In this document: positions 46,498-56,495 of the stretch, one piece after another | Numbering within the stretch: the stretch's first letter is position 1 | Layout: the number at the start of each line of letters is the position of its first letter | Assembly: GCF_000346465.2 (NCBI RefSeq) | Contig: NC_034012.1 | Coordinates: 21,163,669 to 21,227,668, forward strand | Length of the DNA: 64,000 bases | Reading direction: 5' to 3' | Origin: Prunus persica | Taxonomy: Eukaryota > Streptophyta > Magnoliopsida > Rosales > Rosaceae | Translations under genes and position numbers: made by a program | Notes under the pieces: generated by a model | Databases searched by the model: none | What the model was told of the DNA's origin: nothing | The model's input: only the letters and a program-made list of their open reading frames with translations

Positions 46498-48676
46498 CCC
46501 TTGCCATTCGGCAAGGGTTGGTTGAATAACATTTTGGTGAGCCTTCCCCCCTTCTGCGGTGTCTACCGTTCGGCAAGACTTTCCCCCCTTTTTTATTTTA
46601 TTTATTTATTTTTTTTAGGGTTCTTGGGCCTCTATTTGTTTTGGCCAGGTACCTGCCATTCGACAAGCGGGCCAAGGGCATTTGAGGTTCAGTACGTGGG
46701 CTGCAAGGGGAGTTCGTCAAGGTAGCAAGTTTTGAGTCAAGTCTTTGTGGAATGGGCTGGGCCTTTGTTGGAGCTAGGGTTTGGGAGAGGAGGTGTGATG
46801 TCCTTTAAAAACCAAACCTGCTGTTCGGCAAGGTCATGTCGAGAGTGGCAAGGTAATTTCGGCAAGGGAAAATACCATTAAGCATTCGGCAAGACTACCT
46901 GGGGTTTGTGCAGTTCGGTGAGATCGATTTGGGAAGCACATATAGTTCGGTAGGGTGTGGAGTGGGAATTTTTTAGAGGTTCCTTGTTGTGTCTTCGGCA
47001 AGGAGAGAGCTCGTAGTTCAGCATGGCTCTTGCCGTTCGGCAAGGGTGCTTGGAAGGGGTTTGAGCTATTCGATTTTCGGCAAGGGGAAGATCCTTCGCG
47101 AACAGGGCTTCCATCTTCGGCAAGAATTGGGAGAGTTTTGCCATTTTTTCCAGCTCACGGCCCTTGCCGTTCGGCAAGGGTGGCTTGGGAAATTTTGAAG
47201 CCCAGCTGACAGTATTGTGGTCTTTGGCATCAATCCAACTTTGGGTTTTGGTGGGTTCTGAAGTCAGTTGGGATCAGGCTTCCTTGAGCTTCGGCAAGTA
47301 GCCTCTTCAAGGGAAGTTAGAGCTAGAGCACGAATAGGCCGCGATCTTTTTGAAAGAGAGCGTTTGTGTGCCACCGAGCCTCAGCAAGGCCCTTGCCGAT
47401 CGACAAGGGTGCTACAAATTCAATTTTTGTCATCTTTGTGGCTTCGGTAAGAGGGTGAGGCTGGGCTATTGTGGAATTTTTGGGCGAGGGCCTTGTGACT
47501 ACAACGTAGTTGGCTAAAATAGGAGATCGGAGGCTAAGCCAATTTCAATTTTTGGGCAAGGCCAATTTGAATTGCACTCCCTCTTGGCAATTTCAATCTT
47601 AATCGAGTGGTCTCTTGTTGTTTGGTAGGTTCTATAAAATAGGAGATCGGAGGCTGAGCCCCTAAAATAGAGTTGGGCACGGGGCTTGGAGCTGGGCTCG
47701 AACCTTTCTTGGAACTGGGCTTGCTTCGGCAAGGAAGACTTGGAGCTGGCCCTTTGTTATCGTTCGGCATGTGGGCTTTGGAGAGGTGGGAATTTTGGAT
47801 TCCTCCATTTCTTCTGCATGCTCCTTGCCATTCGGCAAGGAGAATTTTCTGAGGATTTGTTTTTTGTTGTGCTTGTCTTTTGGTTCAATGTCTAACTTTT
47901 GTTATTTTGGAGCCGGGTCAACTTTGGAGCTGGGCTATACGAGTTTAGCAGTTTTGGCAAGCCTCGCTTTCTTCTTTGTTCAACCCTTGCCGTTCGGCAA
48001 GGGTGGGTTGAGTAAATTTTGTCTTTGAGGCCTCACATTCATTCCTTTGGCAGGGTTGATACTCTTCATGATTCGGTAAGGGGCTTTGGAGCAGGGTCTG
48101 CTATGGAGTTGGGCTTTACGGTTTAGCAATTTTGGTGAGAACCTTTTTTTTTTTTTTTTTTTTTGGCGAGCCCCTGTTTGGTTCTTCACGGTCCTTGCCG
48201 TTCGGCAAGGCCGGTTTGAACTTTTGATTTGATGTTAGCCTTTGTTGTTGTGGTCTAGTAAAACCTTCAGTAGGAGCTAAGACCGCTCCACATTCAACAA
48301 GGAACTTGGTCCTCGTGTCTGGGCATTTCAGCAAGAGGTTGAAGTGAGCCTTTTTTCCCTTCCGCATAGTCCTTGCCGTTCGGCAAGGGTGCGGTTTTTT
48401 TTCTTCTTGAAGGCCGGCACAATCACAAGTTTGTCAAGGCTTGGGTTGTGACAATTTTTGGAGCTTGGGCTTTTGTTGAACCTTGGAGCCAGTCCAAACA
48501 AATTTTGTCAAGGCCTGGATGTGTTAGGGCTTGGAGCTGGGTCAGCGTAGCTTGGGCAAGGAGGAGAATTTTGGTGAAGCATTGAAGCGTCATGGTGTCG
48601 GCCTTTTGAGCAACGTTGGTAAGACCTTTTGCTTGCACCGTTTTGTTCTCCCTCGGGCCTTGCCGTTCGGCAAGGT
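46498..48676. repeat. Palindrome array CCTTGCCGTTCGGCAAGG (nine copies)
   Basis: Nine copies of an 18-20 base inverted repeat with 8-9 bp arms and a TT centre lie at 46498, 47028, 47161, 47390, 47822, 47984, 48193, 48371 and 48659. Five have perfect arms; the others differ by one or two bases. Many half-sites (TTCGGCAAG) lie between them. The intervening sequence is a degenerate tandem repeat of about 160-230 bp (GGAGCTGGGCT ... TTTTGGCAAG ...). No coding frame is convincing; the small frames here are repeat by-products. Confidence 0.85.
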
Positions 48677-48853
48677 TTGTTCATAAATTCAATGATATTG
48701 ATGTGTTATTCTCTCTTATCCTTCGGCAGGAATTCGCTTGGAGCAGGCTCGGGTTTGTACCTTCGAAAGGGGCTGGGCCTTGGGTTCTAGCAAATTCGGC
48801 AAGGCTTGGGCTGGGCCCTTCCTTGTGGGAAGTGGAGCTGGGCGAGGCGGAAT

Positions 48854-50650
48854 ACACTTACAGAAGTAAAGTTGGCCGAGCTTCAGACTAATTATTATGT
48901 TCCACCCTATGTGGGGTTGAGGTTATCCACTGCAGTTGATGTGGTTAGATATCCTCCAAAGGGTTCTGTGCTGATTTTCACGGATATGTACCAGCATGGC
49001 TTCAGACTACCGTTTCATCCTTGGGTGCAGATGATGTTGGCTAAGCTGGACTATGCACTGGGGCAATATAATCCCAACTTTTGGATTCTTTTGCATGGGA
49101 TTTACATTGCTTGGTGGTTGGATGGGTTGGGGGAGCCAACATTTGAGCAGTTCATGTACCTATACTTGATTTCGAAGCAGCAGGAAAGTTTTGGCTGGGT
49201 AGAAGCCAATTGCCGAAAGGCAAAGGAGAAGGGTTACTTTATTGGTGACAAGCCTTCTACTCATAAGCCTTGGAGGAGCAAGTGGTGCCTGGCTTATGAT
49301 GACTGGGAGTGTCCGCCAAGGAAGACTGTCTCCATACACATTCCTACCCACTTCCAGTCTATAGGTCCTTGGCCCCATCCTTTAAGACTGATTATTGTTT
49401 TGTGGTGTTTTTACCTGCTTTGACTCTTGGTTCCCCATTTTTGCTTCTGCAAGTGTCAATGGCTGAGTAGTATCTAACCTTTGGTGCAGGTTCGGTGAAG
49501 TGGGGGCCGATTTCCAAGGAGCAAGAAGACGAAGTTGAGAAGGTGAGGTCACTGCTGTCAAAGACCGAGCGTGAGTGCCGAAACCTAGTCACCCAAAAGA
49601 ATATGTTTGAGTCCGGCCTTTTGCAAGGAAGTAAGTACTTGGGTCACCTTTGTTGTTTCTCTTATGATTCCTTTTTGTAGTTGTGACTAACTTAGCTTTT
49701 GATGTGTAGTGGCAGGTGTTATAAAGGGAAGCACAAAGGTGGTTGTGGATATTGATGACGCTGAGACGCAGAAACGACTAAGGGAGTCTTGGGCCAAGAA
49801 GGTGGAGAAGGGGGTGCCCAGCAGGCGACTGGGAAGCGCCCTAGGGATGACGATGAGGGGCGGGTTGCCGATGTTCTGGGAAAGAGGAAGGCGATGGAGG
49901 AAGCCCGCCAAAGTGTGATGGGGATGGAGCCGAGGCTTTCTACTTTTAATCTGCAGGCATTGCCGAAGCTCCCATTCGGTATTGAGGATGTTTTTGCTGA
50001 GGGGCTGGAGAAGGTGGACTTCTCCAAGCTACGTCGGCAGAAGAAGGAGGTGAACCTGGCCATGCATCAGCAGCAGGAGGTTCCCCTGGTGAACGTCTTC
50101 CTGGAGGGTATGAAGAGTGACCCTGAGGCTCTGGCGAGGACTCAAGCCTCTTCCTTTGCAGATCGGGCCTAGAAGACGATCCTTACTTCTGCTTAAGTAA
50201 GTGGTATCTATTTGTGGACTTGTTCTTATCATTCTGGTTTGCTCTGATTAATGATGCTTTGTGTTGCAGGCCTTTGGTGAGATGGCCAAGGGTAAGATGG
50301 CTGAGGCGCAGGAGGCCATCCGAGAGAGGAACAACCTGCTGTTGCGGAAAGCGGCGTTGGCCAAGGAAGTGGAAGAGCTGAAACGGTCTAAGGCCGAGGA
50401 GATAGCTGTTGCCCGAGCCGAAGCGGTCGAGTTGTTTCGTAGTTCAGAAGGGTTGCGCAGCTATATCATGGACCGGTTGGTGGATGAGCAACTTCGTTTG
50501 GAGTATAGGCTGGCGAGGTTCAATCCTTCGGTTGAGATCAACTTCGATACGAGCGGCGAGCCTCCTTCACCTAGTCCTACTACCGATGCCACTGCTGTTA
50601 AGCCCGAGTTGGAGCCGGCCACCGCAGATGCCCCTTCTACCGAGTCCTGA
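48854..50650 (+). pseudogene. Antisense gene of element B with a Transposase_28 (putative gypsy-type transposon) domain
   Basis: The gene lies between the palindrome array and the end of pol, on the opposite strand to pol. The first visible exon (to about 49370) reads LTEVKLAELQTNYYVPP, GFRLPFHPWVQMMLAKLDYA and NPNFWILLHGIYIAWWL, the PF04195 pattern. Further exons by splice signals: 49490-49630, 49710-50196 and 50270-50650 (donor GTAAGTACTT, acceptors GTGCAG, GTGTAG, TTGCAG). The last exon is a coiled coil (EAIRERNNLLLRKAALAKEV). A frameshift near 49,790-49,820 and a TAG at 50170 break it. Such antisense genes are known in Tat-lineage elements; their function is not established. The start is uncertain, as no ATG precedes the domain. 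Confidence 0.65.
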
Positions 50651-50950
50651 AGGCGTTGCCTTCCTTATGTACTCTAACTATTTGTTTGAAACACTTGATG
50701 TTTATTTCTATTTTGTATGAACATTTTGCCTTGCTTAGGGCAAGGTTATTTTGATTTTCTATGATATTAGGCTTGTTGTCATTTGATATCAGTTGTGCTA
50801 GCAAAATAATAATCATGTGATTGATAGGAATTAGCCAGAGTCAGGCGTTTCATTAGATAGGTGCCGAAAGGCAGAAGGTACAAGAGATGGTCGAGTCGAG
50901 GCTCAAAACCAAAGTCTAAAGAAACATAATGTCCTAGGGTCTAGGTATGT

Positions 50951-53705
50951 TTACTTATAGTAGTACTTGAGGTGATCATCGTTCCAATGGTGAGGCAAGG
51001 TCTTGCCCATGGGATTACGAAGCTGATAAGTGTCGGGGCGGTAGACCTTGGTGATCTCGTAAGGACCTTCCCATGTGGGACCCAAGGTACCTTCAGCAGG
51101 GTTTTTGGTGGCCAAGGAGACCTTCCGCATGACCTAGTCCCCAGTCTTGAATGCACGGGGTTTGACTCGGGAGTCATAGTACTTGGCGATACGCTGTTTG
51201 TACGTGACATTGCGCATGTTGGATTGGTCACGAAGCTCGTCAATGAAGTCGAGGCTCAGGGCTAACTGCTCGTCATTTGCCTAGGCCTCATAAGTGGAGG
51301 TTCGGTATGTGGGTTGGCCAATCTCAACTGGTGCCATGGCCTCGGTACCAAAGGAAAGAGAGAACGGTGTTTCTCCTGTGGAGGTACGGAAGGTGGTGCA
51401 ACCCATGGCTTTGTCAAGTTTGGTCTTCAGAGTCTTTTTTATGATCTTGTTCACGGCTTCAACCTGGCCATTGGATTGGGGATGGGCTGGGGAGGCAAAG
51501 CAAAGACGTATCTTGAGGTTGGAACAAAATTGCTTAAACTTTGCATTGTCAAATTGTCGGCCGTTGTCTGTGAGATGGTGTTAGGAATGCTGAAATAACA
51601 TACGATATTCTGCCAGACGAATGTTTCGATACGAGCTGCAGTGATGGTGGCTAAGGCTTCAGCTTCAGCCCACTTGGTGAAGTAGTCCACAGCTAAAACT
51701 GCGTACTTGACCTGGCCCTTGCCTTCAGGCATAGGTCCAATGAGGTCAAGTCCCCATTGGGCGAATGGCCAAGGACTGACCATGGCTGTCAATGGTTCAG
51801 TTGGAAGTTGTGGGATGTTGGCAAACCGTTGACAGTTGTCGCACTTCTAGGTGAAGGCCTGGGCATCTGTATGAAGTGAGGGCCAGAAATATCCTTGCCT
51901 AATGGCTAAGCGAGAGCCGGAGTGATTGCCGCAGATGCCATCATGAATCTCCCAAAGGACATAATTACCTTCCTCTGGAGTCAGGCACCGGTGGTAGGGG
52001 AGGCTAAAGCCACAATTGTTTAGAGAGCCATTGATGATCAAGTATCAAGCGGAGCGATAGCGAACACGCCGCGCTTCAGCAGGATCAGCAGATAGTGTCT
52101 GGTTCTGCAAAAACTAAAGGATGGGGTCCATCCATGTGGGGCTGTGATCAATGGTGCAGATGAGTGGTGCTTGTGTGCTAGGCTAATCCAAGAGCTCCAT
52201 GTGGATGTTGTATCGATGCCTTGCTCTATGGCTGAGGCTAGCCTGGCCAAAGCATCAGCATGGCTATTCTCAGAGCGTGGCACCTGGCTTATGAGATAAG
52301 CGTCGAAAGTTGCAAGCAGGTGGTGGGTATGCTGGAGGGAGGCTGTCATAGAGATGTCCTTGGCCGTGAAGTCCTGGTTGACTTGATGGACAATGAGTTG
52401 TGAGTCGCTGAATATCTGAATTTGCTTGGCGCCCATCTCCTTGGCTAGTGAAGGCCAACTAAGAGTGCTTCGTATTCGGCCACATTGTTAGAGCCGTGGA
52501 ATTTGAAGCGGAGGGCGTACTCAAGGACAACCTTGTCTGGAGAGATGAGAAAGAGGCCGGTCCCACATCCTTGACTATTGAAGGAGTCATCCACATATAA
52601 GGGCCACAAGGGTTGGGTCAGGTCTAGGGTGCCAGTGCTGGTGACGTGGTCCTGGCTCAAAGGACGGCCCCACATCCTTGACTATTGGAGGAGTCATCCA
52701 CATATAAGGGCCACAAGGGCTGGGTCAGGTCTAGGGTGCCAGTGCTGGTGACGTGGTCCTGGCTCAAAGGAAGATTGGGTTCGGTTATGATCTTGGTAGC
52801 GGCCGAAGTTTGGGGTTTTGTGAATTTTGATATGAAGTCAGCGACGGCCTGGCCCTTTGTAGCTGGGCGGGGTTTGTAGTGGATATCAAACTCACTAAGT
52901 TCAATGGCCCACTTAACCAACCTCCTAGAAGTTTCTGGCTTCTGCAACACTTGCCTGAGCAGTTGGTTGGTTAAGACATGGATAGTGTGAGCTTGGAAGT
53001 ATGGTCTGAGGCATCTAGCCGAAACTACCAGGGTGAATGCCAGTTTCTCAATGTCTGGGTACCGAACCTCGACATCTTGTAATGCCTTGCTAACATAATG
53101 CACCGGGTGCTCAGCACTTTCCTTTGGTCGAATGAGCACAGAGCTAACCGCTGTAGCCGAGACGGAGAGGTAAATCATAAGGATGTCTCCAGGCTCGGGG
53201 GTTGATAATAAAGGGGCCTGGCTCATATACTAGCATCCATGAAACTAAGGAGGGCATGGCCAGCTGTGGCGTCAACAAGTTGGTTAATGCGGGGTAGGGG
53301 GAAGCTATCTTTCATGCAGGCCTGATTAAGATTGGTGTAGTCTACACACATACGCCAACCCTTTTTTGGTTTGCGAACCATCCACATTAGCCAGCCAGGT
53401 GGGATAGTCCACTTCTTTGATGAATCCGATGCTGCTCAACTTATCCACCTCCGCCCTCATGGCCTCATAGTGCTTTAGGTCATAAGCACGACGCTTCTGC
53501 CGAACGGGTCGGACAGTAGGATTAATGCTTACTCGATGGGATATGATGTCTGGTGATATGCCAGGCATGTCATTGTAAGACCAGGCGAAGACCTCAGAGT
53601 TGAGGCGGAGGAAGGTTACGAGATCAAAGCGAGGTGCTGATCCGGACCTACCGATCCGAGATGTCATCATGGAGAGTAACTAGCTCAAGGTCTTCCACAG
53701 GTTCG
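50951..53705 (-). pseudogene. pol of Tat-like element B: reverse transcriptase (deleted), RNase H, second RNase H, integrase
   Basis: On the minus strand: reverse transcriptase N-terminus (FAWSYNDMPGISP, IGFIKEVDYPTWLANV; 53670-53330), then CVDYTNLNQACMKDSFPLP and LSFMDA, after which sequence jumps to RNase H (ATAVSSVLIRPKE, PVHYVSKALQDVE, GQAVADFISKF; 53226-52800). The palm segment with the catalytic YxDD is missing. The second, archaeal-type RNase H follows (52775-52040: NNVAEYEALLVGL, IFSDSQLIVHQV), a hallmark of the Tat group. Its start is disrupted by a 107-bp tandem duplication (about 52562-52775). Integrase lies at 52040-50951: GICGNHSGSRLA, WGLDLIGPMPEGKG, LAVDYFTKWAEAEAL, and a GPTWEGPY-type tail. 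Several stops and frameshifts show it is dead. Confidence 0.8.
52562..52775. repeat. 107-bp tandem duplication in the second RNase H of element B
   Basis: The block CCCACATCCTTGACTATTG ... CTGGCTCAAAGGA occurs twice with a 107-base offset (52562 and 52669). Copies differ at about three positions (GAAGG/GAGG, GGGTTGG/GGGCTGG). Being 107 long, it shifts the reading frame. Confidence 0.85.
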
Positions 53706-53799
53706 GCCTATTAGGTGACAGATTCCTCACAGTGGTCTTCAAGTCGTTCAATGCCAGCTTGAGGAAGGGATGGAGCCTTGGTTACTGCTAGGGCCTCAC

Positions 53800-56240
53800 C
53801 CCTATGTTGGCGATTAGTGGATTTCACTGCTGAAGCATAGCAGCTTCATGCCCCAAGTTAGTCGTCGCGCACCGTGCTTGTGCCATGGAGTGTGGGGAAT
53901 TTCAGCAGCAGCATATGTGCGGAAATGAAAACCTTCATTTGGGCCAGGGCAGGGCGCCCAAGGATGACGTTGTAGGCTGTGGGACAGTCAACAATGAGAA
54001 AAGGAGTGGTGACCATCGCCCGCTGGGGTGCTGCTCCAATAGAGATGGGCAGATGGGTGCTTCCAATGGGCTAGACAACATCACCAGAGAAGCTCACAAG
54101 GGGTGTGATGCTTCTGTTGAGCAAGTGAGACGGGACCTGGAGCTCATCGAAAGCATCAGCAAACATCACATTGACCGAGTTGCCAGTGTCCACCAAGATA
54201 CGCCCAACGTTGAAGTTAGAAATGTCGGCACGGATAATGAGTGGGTCATCATGGGGAGAATAACACCACGTTCCTCCTCCTCACAGAAGGTAATGGAGGC
54301 CCAGCCCGATTTTTGTGTCTTCGGCAGGCGTCCCTTCTCAGTACTGAAGACCTGGTGCGCATAGGTGGAGCGGACATAATGTTTGATGAAGTTGTTAGAG
54401 GTTCCAGCCATGGTAGGACCACCACTGATGGTTGAGATCATGTTGATCTGTCGTTGGTGAGGGTTAGGTAGGGGTGGGAGGTTGTGCACATATTTGTCCA
54501 GCTTCCCTTCAATGATGTTGCGCAAGGCAACCGAAGATTCAGTATTGTGGCCACCAAACTGATGAAAGCGACAGAAGACACCTGTGTTTGGCACAGGCTT
54601 GCTAGTCGGTCTCCTGGGGGGAGGCTTGGGTATCATTGGTGCCTCGTGCACCAAGACATTCTCATAGGTGGTGAAGACCTCGAACGTAGGCTTGGGTGTG
54701 AAGGAGAGTGGGGCCCAATCACTTGTCTGTGGAGGGTTGCTTCCATTGGATTGTGGTGGTTACCATGTTTGCCACGCTTGCTATTGCTGAAGGTATGTTG
54801 GTAGCTATGCTTCCTTTTTGGTTGCAGGGCACCCTGGGTACTTGGGGTGGGAGCAGAATGCCGAGGTAGGGCTGGGGTGGGTACTGAAACAGGTGGAGGA
54901 TCACCGAAAGTGCTACGTGCCAGGGTGGTTGGGCCACGCTTGGAATTGAAGTGCTCAGCCTTGGCGTGAACTGCTGCCTGCTTCATTAGCTCCACATATG
55001 TGTTCCAAGGGTTGCTATGAACCAAGTACCGGAAGTTGGAGTCATGGAGGCCACTCTTGAAGGCATCGAAGGCAGCGCGGTCATCAGTCTCTGGGCAGCG
55101 GAAGTATTCATGGCTAAACCGGCCGAAGCATGTACAGGTCGTCCGCAGAGTATAGGCGATAAGTCTGGATCATGAAGTGGCTAAGAAGGTCTCCTTCAGA
55201 CTATCAAATGAGTTGATGGTGTGGGGGTTCAGCCTGTAGAACCAATTCAGGGCTGCATCGCTGAGGGTGGAAGGGAAGATGAGGCACATGCCTTCGTCAC
55301 TAAGGCCCTTACACCCAAAGGCAGACTGGAAAAAGTGTATGTGGGTGAGAGGATCCTCCTTGCCAGTGTAGAAGGCGATGTGGAGTGGCTGGATGTCTCT
55401 CTTTTGGTGGTAATTGAGGATACGTTCGGTAAAGGGCACGGGTCGTGGCTTCGCCCAGAGGGGTTGGTGGCTGCGGTGCTGCTCGTTCTACATGCGCCAG
55501 ACCTTCTCGAAGAGAAGCCTCATGGCCGGGTCGGCATGAGGGAAAGTCTCGAGTGCTGAAGGCTCCTACTCTTCGAATGCCTCGGTGTGATAAGATTCCC
55601 AGTCTTCTGGATGGTAAGGTTCCCCGTTATCCGAGTCCGCTGCACCTTTTCCAGCTGGTAGGTGGGTGGGCTTCGGTGGGGGCCCTAGGGTCTCTGAGAT
55701 TAACAGGGATAGGGATAAGGTCTGTCTGACGGTCCAAGAGACAGTCCCTGCAATCCCTGTAGACCTTCGTCGGTGCCTGGGGCCGATCTTTCGGTGAGGA
55801 GATGTGAAGGAGCATGACTTAGTTAGTTCCGAATAAAGAGGGCCTTTACCCTTGCCGAGTCTAGACTGGGCCGGGGCACTGTGGTGAGAGGGCACTGGCT
55901 GGTTCAGCTGGGTATGCTCAACATCCTAGGTAAACTCATGTTGGGAGTCCTGGACCTGAGCCTTTTCCTAGTTACGCTTTAGGGTGCGGTAGTCATGTTC
56001 CAGCTCGACGTTCTTGATATGAAGGTGTTCATATTTCTCGGACATCTTGGCGACACTGGCGCGGAGTAGCTCCACTTCTGCCTGGAGATTGACATCTACC
56101 GAAGGTTTCCTTCGAGAGCTACCCTCGCAGGGGGGTATGGTGCTGAGTATCGTGGCTATCCTCGGTAGGCATAGCGGAGTGTAGGGTGAAGAAGAGGTGA
56201 CGGGGCCTGATGGGAGAAGGAGCCAGCTGGGCTGCTAAAG
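53800..56240 (-). pseudogene. gag and protease of Tat-like element B
   Basis: On the minus strand gag begins near 56240 in broken frames. The gag core is at 55439-55170 (FYTGKEDPLTHIHFFQSAF, DEGMCLIFPSTLSDAALNWF). Then comes a proline-rich linker (55025-54650) and a Cys/His-containing FCRFHQFGGHNTE (about 54560). The protease follows in another frame around 54230-53860, with the Asp-Thr-Gly motif in LVDTGNSVNVMF. Multiple stops and frameshifts separate the parts. Gag forms the particle and protease matures the polyprotein in related elements; neither can be made intact here. Confidence 0.7.
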
Positions 56241-56261
56241 AAAAATGGGATTTAGAAGTCT

Positions 56262-56283
56262 ATTCTCACAGACGGAGCCAAAC
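56262..56283 (-). other. Primer binding site of element B
   Basis: On the minus strand, TTTGGCTCCGTCTGTGAG follows the LTR end GAGCATCAACA after two bases. This closely matches the TTTGGCGCCGTCTGTGGG block next to 5' LTRs of plant Tat elements, and confirms that 56284-56495 is the 5' LTR. Confidence 0.65.
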
Positions 56284-56495
56284 TGTTGATGCTCTTTTTG
56301 GGAGGTCAACTTAGAGAGAAGTAGGTAGTCTTCAGCAGGGGAAAAGGTGAAGACCTTCAGAAGACAGAGTAGGAGAAACAGTTGTTAAGCTTCGGACACT
56401 GTTGTGGTGCCGGCCGAAGGCTCTCCAATGCTTAAGTCAGCTAAGAGTGGTAAATTTGGCAGAGTAATAGTAAAAGTGAGAAAGTAGTTACCCTT
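56284..56495 (-). mobile_element. 5' LTR of element B, truncated to 212 bp
   Basis: This piece aligns with 45646-45875 of the full LTR and stops at GTTACCCTTT, where the full copy continues TTACTTGGG. The missing 260 bases include the TATA box and U3, so the element has no promoter LTR. The sequence then switches to pol of element C. Confidence 0.8.

Noticed and set aside
46263..48640. Numerous small frames on both strands
   Set aside because: They fall within the degenerate tandem and palindrome repeats of element B and show no domain or conserved start.
46498..48676. Rho-independent terminators (GC-rich hairpins followed by T)
   Set aside because: The hairpins resemble terminators, but this is eukaryotic sequence and most are not followed by a T run.
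52685..54804. Plus-strand frames such as 53885-54364 and 54484-54804
   Set aside because: They are shadows of the minus-strand gag-pol of element B.
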